From Caryophanales bacterium (lineage in GTDB: Bacteria > Bacillota > Bacilli > JARBTR01), in contig JARBTR010000010.1 in the NCBI GenBank assembly GCA_029240105.1, positions 1-63,431 of the forward strand: a stretch of 63,431 nt of DNA. The letters are read 5' to 3'. Shown piece after piece: positions 1 to 7,964 of this stretch. The translations under genes and the position numbers were made by a program. The notes under the pieces are model-generated. The model was not told where the DNA came from, did not search any database, and worked only from the letters and a program-made list of their open reading frames with translations. Within the stretch, counting starts at the first letter, position 1, and each line of letters starts with the position of its first letter.

Positions 1-28
1 AGGGGTTCGACTCCCCTACTCTCCGCCA
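1..28 (+). tRNA. tRNA-Ser 3' end (partial, cut by window edge)
   Basis: A T arm (stem AGGGG/CCCCT around loop TTCGACT) is followed by the acceptor strand ACTCTCC, discriminator G and an encoded CCA at 26-28. The same sequence with a serine-type D arm is found on the minus strand at 2974-3030, which supports tRNA-Ser. The 5' part lies outside the window, so whether this copy is complete and functional cannot be judged. Confidence 0.8.
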
Positions 29-39
29 TTAACTAATAC

Positions 40-75
40 AACACGCTTTCTATTAATTAGTAGGCGTGTTTTTTT
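40..75 (+). terminator. tRNA terminator, left copy
   Basis: AACACGC at 40-46 pairs with GCGTGTT at 64-70, with further pairing inside, and is followed by a T run to 75. It sits 12 nt after the tRNA CCA end. The mirror copy lies at 2927-2962 on the minus strand. Confidence 0.8.
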
Positions 76-148
76 GTGATAACACGCAAGACTTTGTAAC
101 ATTTTAAAATATTAATTCAAACTTTTCGATTTGGTTAGGTGCAAATAA

Positions 149-1858
149 ATGTTTAGAAGAATCACATTTGATGAACTTTTTTATAGTGAATACTTTTCAA
201 TGGCATACCATACAAAATATGGTTATTTTGATTTTAAACCAAAAGGGAATTACGAATACGATTATGTTGTTTCAAACTTGGTTTATAGAGGTATTTTTAA
301 TACTGAAGGGATTATGAATAATTTTGAAGAGTTAAAACCTTACTTAATTGATAAGCAAAATAGAGATACAAGCCCAATGGAGTTGTCAACTTTCAAGAAC
401 GAAGATGAACGTAGGATTTTAAAACTTCCTAATATGTATTCTTATCTAAAATTATGTATGCATCTTTGTGAAAACAAATCTACTTATATTGAGATACTTA
501 GTTCAAGTCAAAAATCACTATCTAATGGTTTTTATGAAACAACATTTTTAACAAATAAAATCAAAAAAGAGAAAAAAAGACTTGGAAATAAATTTATTTT
601 CAAAACAGATATTCAAAATTTTTATCATAGTATTTACACGCACTCAATTCCATGGGTACTTGTCGGAAAACAAGAAGCAAAAAAGGAACGTCAATCAGGT
701 TTTCATAACGAACTCGATTCCCTTGTCCAAAAATGTCAATGTGGTGAAACTTATGGAATCCCAACTGGTAGTTTTGCAATTCGATTAATTGCTGAAGTAT
801 ATATGTGTGTATTTGATAAAACTATGGAAAAATACAACTATTCTAGATATGTTGATGATTTCGAATTTCCATTTAATGAAGAGGTAGAAAAAAGTAGGTT
901 TTATACGGACTTATATAAAGAATTAAGTAATCTTAATCTAAAAATTAAAAAAGAAAAGAATAACATTGATTCATTCCCATTCAAACCAGATAACGATAGT
1001 GATGTTTTCTTTGAATACTTTTCAAAAACCAAAAATTCGTCGAAATATATTCATAGATTCATTGATTTCTCTGTAGAAAAGGAACGAGAAGGGTTTAAGG
1101 GTTCAATAAAACTTATGTTTAAAACACTTGAAAAAGGAGTAAACAAAAACATATTAGAAAAGGACTCTTTTACATCACCTATTTTATTAAGGTTATTTAA
1201 TTTCGTCTTGATGTCCCCACAGTATACAATCTATTTTTTAGAAATGTTGGATACCTTTGATTGTGAAACGACTCTAGAATTGCTTAGAAAAGGCATTAAT
1301 AATCATAAGAATCAGATAATAAAAAATATTGAACGCTACATTGATTTAAATTTTTCACAGGAGGTTTACTCAATTTTAAGTATTTTCCATAAAATTAGAC
1401 TAACTGATATTTTTGATGATGATTTATTAAAAAAAATAATTTTAAAAATGGATGATATAAGTTCAATTTTAGCCATGGAAATGAAACTATCGAACAGTGG
1501 AAGTTTAAGTTCTGATTATTATGAGATTATTGAAACAAAACTCTCAAATTCAAAATCATGGGATGATGAGTATTGGTTTTTTAAATATCACTTTATGTTC
1601 AAAATTCATGAAAATAATAAATCTGATTTTAATAAAAACTTTAAAAATTTTATATTTGAAAAATATGCAAACGGAAAAAATAGAAGTTCATTTTTCAACC
1701 AGAACAATATAAGAAAGTTGGACTCTCCAATCAATTTACATTTTCAGAACAAAAATAGCCATATAGATATTTGTAAATTTTTTGAAAAAATGTTAGATTT
1801 GAAAATTTCATTTGTTAACTTGAATAAAGACATGAAAAAGGACAAAACATTAAATTGA
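149..1858 (+). CDS. defence-type reverse transcriptase (Abi/UG clade)
   Basis: A 569-aa protein with reverse transcriptase palm motifs. Motif A is TDIQNFYHSIYTHSIPW with D154. Motif B is GIPTGSF near residues 203-209. Motif C is YVDD at 234-237. The motif A extension SIYTHSI and the motif B form resemble abortive-infection and 'unknown group' reverse transcriptases (AbiA and DRT-like) rather than group II intron or retron enzymes; this is family recall, not a search. No maturase or HNH domain is visible. The roughly 300 residues after the palm look helical and rich in Lys and Asn, as in Abi-RTs with a C-terminal helical domain. The start has only a weak site (TAGGTG). It is the only cargo gene of the element and is very AT-rich. 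Likely role: anti-phage defence. Confidence 0.82.
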   Translation: MFRRITFDELFYSEYFSMAYHTKYGYFDFKPKGNYEYDYVVSNLVYRGIFNTEGIMNNFEELKPYLIDKQNRDTSPMELSTFKNEDERRILKLPNMYSYLKLCMHLCENKSTYIEILSSSQKSLSNGFYETTFLTNKIKKEKKRLGNKFIFKTDIQNFYHSIYTHSIPWVLVGKQEAKKERQSGFHNELDSLVQKCQCGETYGIPTGSFAIRLIAEVYMCVFDKTMEKYNYSRYVDDFEFPFNEEVEKSRFYTDLYKELSNLNLKIKKEKNNIDSFPFKPDNDSDVFFEYFSKTKNSSKYIHRFIDFSVEKEREGFKGSIKLMFKTLEKGVNKNILEKDSFTSPILLRLFNFVLMSPQYTIYFLEMLDTFDCETTLELLRKGINNHKNQIIKNIERYIDLNFSQEVYSILSIFHKIRLTDIFDDDLLKKIILKMDDISSILAMEMKLSNSGSLSSDYYEIIETKLSNSKSWDDEYWFFKYHFMFKIHENNKSDFNKNFKNFIFEKYANGKNRSSFFNQNNIRKLDSPINLHFQNKNSHIDICKFFEKMLDLKISFVNLNKDMKKDKTLN

Positions 1859-1874
1859 TGTTTTGCCCTTTTTT
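1835..1874. terminator. bidirectional terminator between RT and recombinase
   Basis: The arms AAAAGG.CAAAACAT and ATGTTTTG.CCTTTT form a near-perfect stem with a TAAATTG loop, A-rich on the left and T-rich on the right. It overlaps the RT stop codon and ends just before the recombinase stop codon, so it can serve both convergent genes. Confidence 0.8.
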
Positions 1875-1875
1875 A

Positions 1876-2835
1876 TTACACTGTGATATTCAAACAGTTA
1901 ATAGGTGAGAATTTTTTGTGTTTTTCAATTACCTCATTCGAATATAGGTTCACATATACACGAACCATATCAAGTGATTGATGTCCTAATATCTGTTGCA
2001 ATTCAAAAATGTTAGCACCATTTTTCACACTTAATTTTGCACCTGTTCTTCTAAATTTATGTGGACTTCCCTTTATACCAATCATTTCAGTGTATTTTGC
2101 TATTCTTTTTTGATATTGGACTCTTGATAGAGGGTTACCATCAATTGAAATAAATAGAAAATCAGAGTCCACTTCCCCACGAATCTTTAGATATTTTTGA
2201 ATCATATCACCCATTTTCTTTTGAATCGGGACATATCTTTCAAAATGGTTCTTTGTGTTTCTTATTCTAATCTTTGAATCACTCCAATGTATATCTGAAA
2301 TACAAATCCCCGCTATTTCACTTAATCTCACACATGTCTCTAATAATAACATCATAAATGTCAAATCTCTCCAACCTGTAAAAGTTTTTAAATCAGGTTG
2401 TCTAAATAACTTTTCTAATTCTTCGTTAGAAAATGTATCACCAATTTTTTTCCTATCATTTAACATCTTTATATCTTCAAAAATATTTTTTCTAACTATC
2501 TTTTCTCTTCTTAAAAAATAGAAAAACGCCTTAATTGCTCTCAATTTTGTATTTATAGTCACAACTTTAGTGCCTTTACTTTTCAGATATAATATTATAT
2601 TATCCCTAATGTTCGCTTTAGTAATTAATTTAGGCATTGTGTTTATTCCCTGTTCTGTCAATAATCGCTCAAATTGACGTAATTCAGTTTTGTAATACAC
2701 AATCGTATAATGACGAAGATTCCTTATTTCACAATCACTAATAAATAACGATACTGCCGTATTGAAACTAATGTCCCTTCTTTTCTCATTAACTATTTGC
2801 AGTTCTTCGAATGATAAACTATCACTTCTTCTCAT
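1876..2835 (-). CDS. tyrosine recombinase / integrase
   Basis: A 319-aa phage-integrase-family protein: N-terminal SAM-like core-binding domain (about residues 20-115), then the catalytic domain. The expected catalytic residues are visible: R170 in CVRLSE, K195, H259 and R262 in SPHKFRR, H285 in LGHQS, and Y294 in VYVNL. The start was chosen at 2835 because AGGAGG lies 6-7 nt upstream; an in-frame ATG at 2889 has no comparable site. It is convergent with the RT and lies next to the tRNA-containing repeat, as expected of an integrase that uses a tRNA attachment site. It could also act on the inverted repeats and flip the segment. No excisionase gene is visible. Confidence 0.9.
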   Translation of the reverse strand: MRRSDSLSFEELQIVNEKRRDISFNTAVSLFISDCEIRNLRHYTIVYYKTELRQFERLLTEQGINTMPKLITKANIRDNIILYLKSKGTKVVTINTKLRAIKAFFYFLRREKIVRKNIFEDIKMLNDRKKIGDTFSNEELEKLFRQPDLKTFTGWRDLTFMMLLLETCVRLSEIAGICISDIHWSDSKIRIRNTKNHFERYVPIQKKMGDMIQKYLKIRGEVDSDFLFISIDGNPLSRVQYQKRIAKYTEMIGIKGSPHKFRRTGAKLSVKNGANIFELQQILGHQSLDMVRVYVNLYSNEVIEKHKKFSPINCLNITV

Positions 2836-2902
2836 TTTTATTCCTCCTGTGTCTTGGGAAACATGAGATAGGCATACATGATTTTGCACACATGATTTTT
2901 CA

Positions 2903-3001
2903 TTACAAAGTCTTGCGTGTTATCACAAAAAAACACGCCTACTAATTAATAGAAAGCGTGTTGTATTAGTTAATGGCGGAGAGTAGGGGAGTCGAACCCC
3001 T
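2903..3001 (-). repeat. right arm of the 99-nt inverted repeat
   Basis: Exact reverse complement of 1-99, carrying the T arm and 3' end of tRNA-Ser, the terminator and 24 nt beyond. Its inner end (2903) lies 68 nt upstream of the recombinase start. Its outer end coincides with the point where the adjoining tRNA copy loses its anticodon arm. Confidence 0.95.
2927..2962 (-). terminator. tRNA terminator, right copy
   Basis: Mirror copy of the hairpin at 40-75. The stem is AACACGC/GCGTGTT followed by seven T on the minus strand, 12 nt after the CCA end of the truncated tRNA-Ser. Confidence 0.75.
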
Positions 3002-3030
3002 TGCTCCTTCGGCCTCTCGGACAACTCTCC
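2974..3030 (-). pseudogene. truncated tRNA-Ser lacking anticodon and variable arms
   Basis: Read on the minus strand, the 57-nt unit has acceptor strand GGAGAGT, TG, a serine-type D arm (TCC, loop, GGA) and GCA. It then runs straight into the T arm, acceptor 3' strand ACTCTCC, G and CCA. Both acceptor strands pair over 7 bp. A normal bacterial tRNA-Ser is about 90 nt, so the anticodon stem-loop and long variable arm are missing. The join lies at 3001/3002, exactly the outer end of the inverted repeat. It cannot decode. It may be a recombination scar, an attachment-site remnant, or a misassembly at the repeat. Confidence 0.8.
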
Positions 3031-3198
3031 AGGAAAACACAGTCGTTTCAATCATTTCTATTATTATCAAAAAGAATTATTTCCCATGATTTTTTGATGA
3101 AATTCAGTGATGCGATTCACCAATTTTTTGAAACTGTTTTTTATTATAAATATTTTTTTGGTTTTTAACAAGCATTTATTTTTGGTAAAAATCTATTC

Positions 3199-3236
3199 AC
3201 AAACCTAAATTAGATACGTTTTAGGTTTGTTTTTTA
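3199..3236 (+). terminator. orphan plus-strand terminator
   Basis: ACAAACCTAAA pairs perfectly with TTTAGGTTTGT over 11 bp and is followed by TTTTTT. No plus-strand gene ends nearby, so it may be left over from a lost gene or may belong to an unseen small RNA. Confidence 0.6.
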
Positions 3237-3251
3237 ATAATACTGATTTAT

Positions 3252-3289
3252 AAAATTAAATTTATTTTAATCCTGAGAAATTTAATTTT
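3252..3289 (-). terminator. probable terminator of the response regulator gene
   Basis: AAAATTAAATTT and AAATTTAATTTT form a 12-bp perfect stem starting at the stop codon of the gene at 3289. The U-run is poor, so the call is tentative. Confidence 0.4.
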
Positions 3290-4029
3290 TATAATAACTC
3301 ACTTAATAAATCATTGATACTAAGCGGATTTTCAGGACTGTATGTCACTAATATATTTTCTAGAACATCAATATTTGAATGTTTCAAATGATTGAGTATT
3401 TTGTTTAATACTACCTTTTGGCCATCTACATTTGTAATTGGTAAAACTAGAACTACATATTCCTTGTAAACATACACAGAATCTATTTTTCTAGTTCTGT
3501 TTTTAATTTGCTTTAAGCAATTTGTAATATCGTTTTCATCAACTCTCAATTTTATAAAACTTAAATGTTGCTTTCCTCGTTTTGCTCTTTCATGTTCCAA
3601 ATGTATAACCAATTTAAAATCTTCAGCATCATAAGATCTATTAGTATTGGAGTTGGATTTGCTTAGAATTGTTTTTACCTTTTCTACCAATATTTTATCG
3701 TCAAATGGTTTAATAATATAATCGGCTGCACCTGTTCTTATAGCTTCAGCGATTGTTTTGGAATCATTACATGAAGTTATAAAAACAATTGGTATATCGT
3801 AATTTTTCTCAGTTTCATTTAAGATTTTTGCTAGTTCGATTCCGGTTATACCAGGGAGATAGATATCCAAAATAATTAAATCGACATCAAAAAGATAACC
3901 TCTAGGATTTCGTGCAATAGCGGTTGCAGAACTAAAAGTAACAAAATTTGTATACCCACCTTTTTCCAAAGCCTGTGCAATTCGATTTTGCATTAAAACT
4001 GAATCTTGAATAATTATAATTTTAGACAT
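3289..4029 (-). CDS. response regulator with degenerate GGDEF-like output domain
   Basis: About 246 aa. Residues 1-120 are a CheY-like receiver: acidic pocket near the start, phospho-acceptor Asp in LIILDIYLPG, Thr in VFITS, and the conserved Lys in IIKPFD. The remaining ~120 residues have the length and hydrophobic pattern of a nucleotidyl-cyclase fold (FIKLRVDE, then VVLVLPI) but no GGDEF/GGEEF motif, so it is unlikely to make c-di-GMP. AGGAGG lies 9 nt before the ATG at 4029; a GTG directly before it (4032) is an alternative start. No histidine kinase is adjacent. The output function is unknown. Confidence 0.8.
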   Translation of the reverse strand: MSKIIIIQDSVLMQNRIAQALEKGGYTNFVTFSSATAIARNPRGYLFDVDLIILDIYLPGITGIELAKILNETEKNYDIPIVFITSCNDSKTIAEAIRTGAADYIIKPFDDKILVEKVKTILSKSNSNTNRSYDAEDFKLVIHLEHERAKRGKQHLSFIKLRVDENDITNCLKQIKNRTRKIDSVYVYKEYVVLVLPITNVDGQKVVLNKILNHLKHSNIDVLENILVTYSPENPLSINDLLSELL

Positions 4030-4259
4030 CACGAATCACCTCCTGTATATAGTAATTATAATAAGTAGAAATTTTAAACATATTATTACACAGATTAATT
4101 ATCATCACTTTATATGATAGTACAAAGATAATCTTTTTTCGACAAGTTACTTTGAAAAATGTTTTTATACTACAAGTAAACTAATAGTAAACTTAAGATG
4201 TTTATACAAAAATTAGATTATTGTTATACTAATCAAAAGAATTTATAGGAGTAATCCAT

Positions 4260-4853
4260 ATGTGTGGCCGATTTGAAATCGATTTAGAATTAGATCTAGA
4301 AGAATTAAGAAAAATTGATCAACAAATAAGAAGTAAATACAACACTCCATATAAATCTGGTGAAATTTTCCCTACTGATACTGTGCCTATTCTCTTAAAT
4401 GCGAATGGCAAACCAGAGCTTCAATTAATGAAATGGGGTATCCCCAAATGGGACGGAAAAGGTCATGTAATAAATGCAAAAAGTGAAACAGCAGCAGAAA
4501 AGAGACTCTTTTCACAAGCTTTTTTTCAAAGAAGATGTGTGGTTCCCTCAACAGGTTTTTATGAATGGAATAAATATAATAATGAGAAGAAAAAAGAAAA
4601 ATTTCTATTTACAACTGGAATCGATCAAATGGTATATATGGCTGGAATTTTCAATTCTATAAAAGTAGGAGATGCATTGCAAAATTATTTTGTTATCTTA
4701 ACTCAAGCTGCTAACTCTTCTATCAGTGATATTCATGATAGGATGCCTGTACTTTTATTCAAAAATGAGCTCAAAGATTGGTTGAGAAATGATCCTTTCG
4801 TAGAAACAATGATTAACAGATCTGATGTTATTTTAGAAAGAAAGATTGTATAA
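4260..4853 (+). CDS. SRAP-domain protein (YedK/HMCES family)
   Basis: A 197-aa protein beginning MCGRF. The start must be this Met because Cys2 becomes the N-terminal nucleophile after Met removal. Other family residues are visible: N72 in NAKSE, E102 in YEW, and H160 in DIHDRMPV. The family forms thiazolidine crosslinks to abasic sites in single-stranded DNA and shields them at stalled forks. GGAG lies 7 nt before the start. It stands alone between divergent and convergent genes, and I see no LexA box I would defend. Confidence 0.93.
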   Translation: MCGRFEIDLELDLEELRKIDQQIRSKYNTPYKSGEIFPTDTVPILLNANGKPELQLMKWGIPKWDGKGHVINAKSETAAEKRLFSQAFFQRRCVVPSTGFYEWNKYNNEKKKEKFLFTTGIDQMVYMAGIFNSIKVGDALQNYFVILTQAANSSISDIHDRMPVLLFKNELKDWLRNDPFVETMINRSDVILERKIV

Positions 4854-4912
4854 ATTGTAAAATATTCAAATTGCAGTAAAAAACATAATATACTAATAAA
4901 TCTTTTTAAAAG

Positions 4913-4948
4913 AAACAAGTTGATAATAGATTATCAATTTGTTTTTTT
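4913..4948 (+). terminator. terminator of the SRAP gene
   Basis: AAACAAGTTGATAA pairs with TTATCAATTTGTTT (one G-U or mismatch) and is followed by TTTTTT, 60 nt after the SRAP stop. Confidence 0.75.
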
Positions 4949-4973
4949 GTTCACTTTATTTCAAAATGTTATG

Positions 4974-5000
4974 AAAAAAGACCACATTTTTATGCGGTCT
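4974..5000 (-). terminator. terminator of the WYL gene
   Basis: On the minus strand AGACCGCAT, an A-rich loop and ATGTGGTCT are followed by TTTTT. It starts 20 nt after the WYL-gene stop codon. Confidence 0.8.
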
Positions 5001-5019
5001 CAATTGTATACCTTGCTAA

Positions 5020-6021
5020 TTATACTTCATGCTCCATTTCGTACATTTTTAAGGCACTATTTAACTCTTGCCTTACTGCCTCCCGAATATGTTCTGGTTT
5101 TATTACCTCAACCGATGTACCCCACTTCATTAACCAATACACAAGTCCTGGATTATCTTTCGCTGTTATCTTAATTGTACAATACTCTTCATCAAACTTT
5201 CGAGACAGAAACTCAGATCCAAACTCGTCGACCATATTTTTCATAACAGAGTGCTTGCATTTTAATGTAAGGGGTATGTACTCACCTGCCCCAAACATAT
5301 TTAATGATCCTGAGATATAACGATTTAAATCAAAACGCCGGTCTTCGAAGGTTCGATTAAGGATCTCAACGTTTCTCATTCTGTCTATCCTAAAGTTACG
5401 TGGATACGCTTCTTCACCAATAAACGCGATCAAATAATAGTATGATTCTTGCCACACAACACCTATAGGCTCAACTGTATAAAATTCGCCCTGTCTTTTC
5501 AAATTAAAATGTTTATTCCAATCAAAATCCCCATACTGAAACTGAACGAAATGCTGCCCAGCTATCGCTTCATGTAGACGACTAACATAAAGATGAAAGT
5601 TTTTTACATTACTTTTCGCAAGTGGATTTATGATAAGTTCAGTTTTTATCTTTTTTGCTTGCTCATTACTAAGTAGTTTCTTTAATTTTGAGGTTAGGTA
5701 CTTGGATTCAGACTTCCCAATAAAGCGGCTAGATGCCACAGCGTCAACCAACATTTGAACTTCATATGGTTCAAACTCTCGTTCCACATGGGCATATTTC
5801 TTCACTTTCCCCTTTATTTGAGTGTCTTCAAGTACTTCAAATCCTAATGCATTTAAAGCTGAAATATCAGCTTTAAGCGTCTTGTAGTTCGTTGATTCAC
5901 CGGTTTCTTCTTCTAATAACATTAAAATCTCTTCTACAGATTTATAATGATTCTCGTCAGTCTTCTGAAAAAACAAGTCTCTTAGTACCATTAATCGTTC
6001 ACGATTACTCAATTTTGACAC
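5020..6021 (-). CDS. WYL-domain transcriptional regulator (YafY-like)
   Basis: A 333-aa protein. The N-terminal ~80 residues form a winged helix (LSNRERLMVLRDLF, then an HTH around YKTLKADI). The middle holds a WYL domain (about residues 155-245) with the ligand-pocket segment ESYYYLIAFIGE and the RNFRIDRM strand. A WCX-type C-terminal domain follows. WYL regulators sense nucleotides or other small ligands and often control DNA repair or defence genes. The neighbours (SRAP, hydrogenase subunit) do not reveal its target. The gene is transcribed alone, divergent from the hydrogenase subunit gene. Confidence 0.88.
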   Translation of the reverse strand: MSKLSNRERLMVLRDLFFQKTDENHYKSVEEILMLLEEETGESTNYKTLKADISALNALGFEVLEDTQIKGKVKKYAHVEREFEPYEVQMLVDAVASSRFIGKSESKYLTSKLKKLLSNEQAKKIKTELIINPLAKSNVKNFHLYVSRLHEAIAGQHFVQFQYGDFDWNKHFNLKRQGEFYTVEPIGVVWQESYYYLIAFIGEEAYPRNFRIDRMRNVEILNRTFEDRRFDLNRYISGSLNMFGAGEYIPLTLKCKHSVMKNMVDEFGSEFLSRKFDEEYCTIKITAKDNPGLVYWLMKWGTSVEVIKPEHIREAVRQELNSALKMYEMEHEV

Positions 6022-6223
6022 CTACCCACTTTTGATGAGTTTATTCTAACATAGAGAACTGGTAAATTTTTACCGAGCTTATCGATTAAGGTAATAAATA
6101 CCTAGTTTGTTCGAAAATTATGGAAATTTTAAGGTAAAAAATGTTATGATAATTCAGATATTTTGTCGATTTTTATACAAAAATCTGCAGATGCTATTTC
6201 TTGGATGTTGCGGAGGAATTATG

Positions 6224-7075
6224 ATGACTTACAATTGGTTGGAAACGCTTCAAGTTTCTGAAGAAAAACTTAAATCAAATGCAAAAAAAACACCTGTACT
6301 ATACATTGCAGCTCAAGATTGCACTGGTTGTGCTATGTCACTTATCGTTTCCAACGAACCTTCTGCTTCTTCAACACTCCTTGATTTTATTTCATTAGAA
6401 TATAGCGATCTTCTTTCAACATCAAGCGGATTTCAAGTTGAGGGTAATAAAGAGGCTATTATTGAAAAATACAAGGGTGAGTACATTTTATGTGTAGAAG
6501 GTAGTATAGCAGGTTGTGATGACTTTTTACGAATTGCTGGTAAATCCGTAAAAGATGATATTATTCATGCTGCAAAGCATGCGAAGGCTGTTGTTGCAGT
6601 TGGAAGTTGCTCTAGTTGGGGTGGTATTGCAGCTGCTGCACCAAATCCTACCGGAGCAGTTCCAGTTACTGAAATTTTACCTGAAGGAACACCCATTGCT
6701 CTTGTGCCTGGTTGTCCTCCAATTGCAGAGGTTATTCTTGGAACAATCCTGCACGTTCATTTTCATGGCGAATTGCCTGAATTAGATAAAAAATTACGCC
6801 CTAAAATGTTTTACAGCACAAGTGTACATAACAGTTGCCCTCGTAAGCCTTTCTTTTTAACGAAGCAATTTGCAGAGACCTATAACGATGAAGGATTTAA
6901 AAATGGCTGGTGTCTTTTTAAACTGGGGTGTAAGGGTCCGACGACTTTTAATGCATGTGAAACAATCGGCTGGAACGGCAGCATTTGCTCACCAATCGGT
7001 TCTGGCAACGCTTGTATTGGCTGTTCAGAAAAAGGATTCTGGGATCATCGTAATGGACTTAGTGGCGGAAAATAA
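6224..7075 (+). CDS. [NiFe]-hydrogenase small subunit (orphan, no Tat signal)
   Basis: About 283 aa. The N-terminal flavodoxin-like domain carries proximal-cluster ligands: DCTGC near the start, then GSCSSWGG and PGCPP. The C-terminal hydrogenase small-subunit domain carries VHNSCPRK, the GWCLFKLGCKGP segment, FNACETIGWN and GNACIGCSEKGFWD. The full set of Fe-S ligands therefore looks intact. GGAGG lies 7 nt before the ATG at 6224; 6221 is an alternative. There is no RRxFxK Tat signal, so the product should be cytoplasmic. No large subunit, maturation protease or Hyp protein is encoded anywhere in this window, which is unusual because the two subunits are normally adjacent. The partner may lie elsewhere. 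Confidence 0.9.
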   Translation: MTYNWLETLQVSEEKLKSNAKKTPVLYIAAQDCTGCAMSLIVSNEPSASSTLLDFISLEYSDLLSTSSGFQVEGNKEAIIEKYKGEYILCVEGSIAGCDDFLRIAGKSVKDDIIHAAKHAKAVVAVGSCSSWGGIAAAAPNPTGAVPVTEILPEGTPIALVPGCPPIAEVILGTILHVHFHGELPELDKKLRPKMFYSTSVHNSCPRKPFFLTKQFAETYNDEGFKNGWCLFKLGCKGPTTFNACETIGWNGSICSPIGSGNACIGCSEKGFWDHRNGLSGGK

Positions 7076-7142
7076 TATAAAATTTACCAATTATTGTATT
7101 ATTAAATGAAGCTTTAGTATTTTATAACCTATATAACAATTA

Positions 7143-7180
7143 AAAGTGTAGCAAAACAATTGCTACACTTTCTTTTTTCT
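7143..7180. terminator. terminator after the hydrogenase subunit gene
   Basis: AAAGTGTAGCAA and TTGCTACACTTT form a strong stem followed by CTTTTTT. It overlaps the 3' end of the convergent gene at 7163 and may serve both. Confidence 0.8.
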
Positions 7181-7750
7181 AAAAATCAACATTGTTATGT
7201 ATGCCCCCAATAATGCTAGTGCCATATCCCATTGCGAATCCCAAACATCACCTTGTGTCCCTAAAAAATCACGTGCTGACTCTCCCACAATCATTGCAGA
7301 AATCCACTCCGCAAGTTCATATAGCGCGGCCAATGACAATACAAAGGAAGCTAACATGATGTTTAAAAGTACCCCTTCCCTTATCCAACCTTTTCTTATA
7401 AGCAACTCTTTTATTGGAACTATAAAGAGTCCTTTAAATAAATGACCGAATCGATCATAATGGTTTCTTTTTAAATGCATCATATCTTTAATCCATTCAA
7501 ATAATGGAACATCATCATAGGTAAAATGACCACCAATATAGGTAAGAATGATTAATATCGAAAAAATAAAATATGACAAAGTCGAAAATTGAAATTTTCT
7601 GTACGTAAAGACTAACACTAGTAGAACAATTGTTGTTGGTCCAACTTCCAGCAACCAAGTTAGTCGTTCTGTTGGATTAATCCCTGACCATATTAAAAAG
7701 CTGATATTAATGAATAACAAGATTAGATGAGAAGGTTTTGTTTTGTTCAT
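7163..7750 (-). CDS. YjdF-like membrane protein (DUF2238)
   Basis: About 195 aa with five to six hydrophobic segments and the conserved aspartate- and histidine-containing loop around HLKRNHYDRFGHLFKG. Near the C-terminus it has the segment GTQGDVWDSQWDM, which is typical of the DUF2238/YjdF family of inner-membrane proteins of unknown function. GGAG lies 7 nt before the ATG at 7750; a TTG at 7762 is in frame but less likely. Confidence 0.75.
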   Translation of the reverse strand: MNKTKPSHLILLFINISFLIWSGINPTERLTWLLEVGPTTIVLLVLVFTYRKFQFSTLSYFIFSILIILTYIGGHFTYDDVPLFEWIKDMMHLKRNHYDRFGHLFKGLFIVPIKELLIRKGWIREGVLLNIMLASFVLSLAALYELAEWISAMIVGESARDFLGTQGDVWDSQWDMALALLGAYITMLIFRKKKV

Positions 7751-7964
7751 TGTAAACTCCAATGTTAAAAATGTAATGAATCAGATTATCACTTATTCGA
7801 TCAGATTTTCTTTTTACATATTTCTAAACTATTAAAAAATAAATTGTTCATTTAAATCTGTCACTTACCGTTCAAATTTTATTTCCACATTGTTCAAGAT
7901 TTTCCATAGGACTTTCGGTTATAATAAAACAGTATTATCAAAAAGGTAGAGAAAGAGGTATATC

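Larger units (their letters stand above)
1..99 (+). repeat. left arm of a perfect 99-nt inverted repeat
   Basis: Bases 1-99 are the exact reverse complement of 2903-3001. The arm holds the 3' end of a tRNA-Ser, its hairpin terminator and 24 nt of downstream sequence. The match stops at base 100 (C here, T in the other arm). The outer limit is unknown because the window starts inside the repeat. The two arms bracket the reverse transcriptase and recombinase genes. Caution: the visible length is exactly 99, a common assembler k-mer, and the arm starts at the first base, so a contig-end effect is possible. Confidence 0.95.

Noticed and set aside
149..1858. Group II intron or retron reverse transcriptase
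   Set aside because: No maturase X or endonuclease domain, no intron domain V/VI-like RNA around the gene, and only 50 nt upstream, too little for a retron msr-msd. The SIYTHSI motif A fits Abi/UG enzymes better.
1..3001. LTR-like retroelement using the tRNA as primer
   Set aside because: Repeats are inverted, not direct. There is no RNase H or gag-like gene and the mover is a tyrosine recombinase. The tRNA parts are explained more simply by a tRNA attachment site.
5020..6021. WYL regulator and SRAP protein as a defence island with the RT element
   Set aside because: They are separate transcription units beyond two terminators, with housekeeping-type relatives. No defence effector is linked to them.
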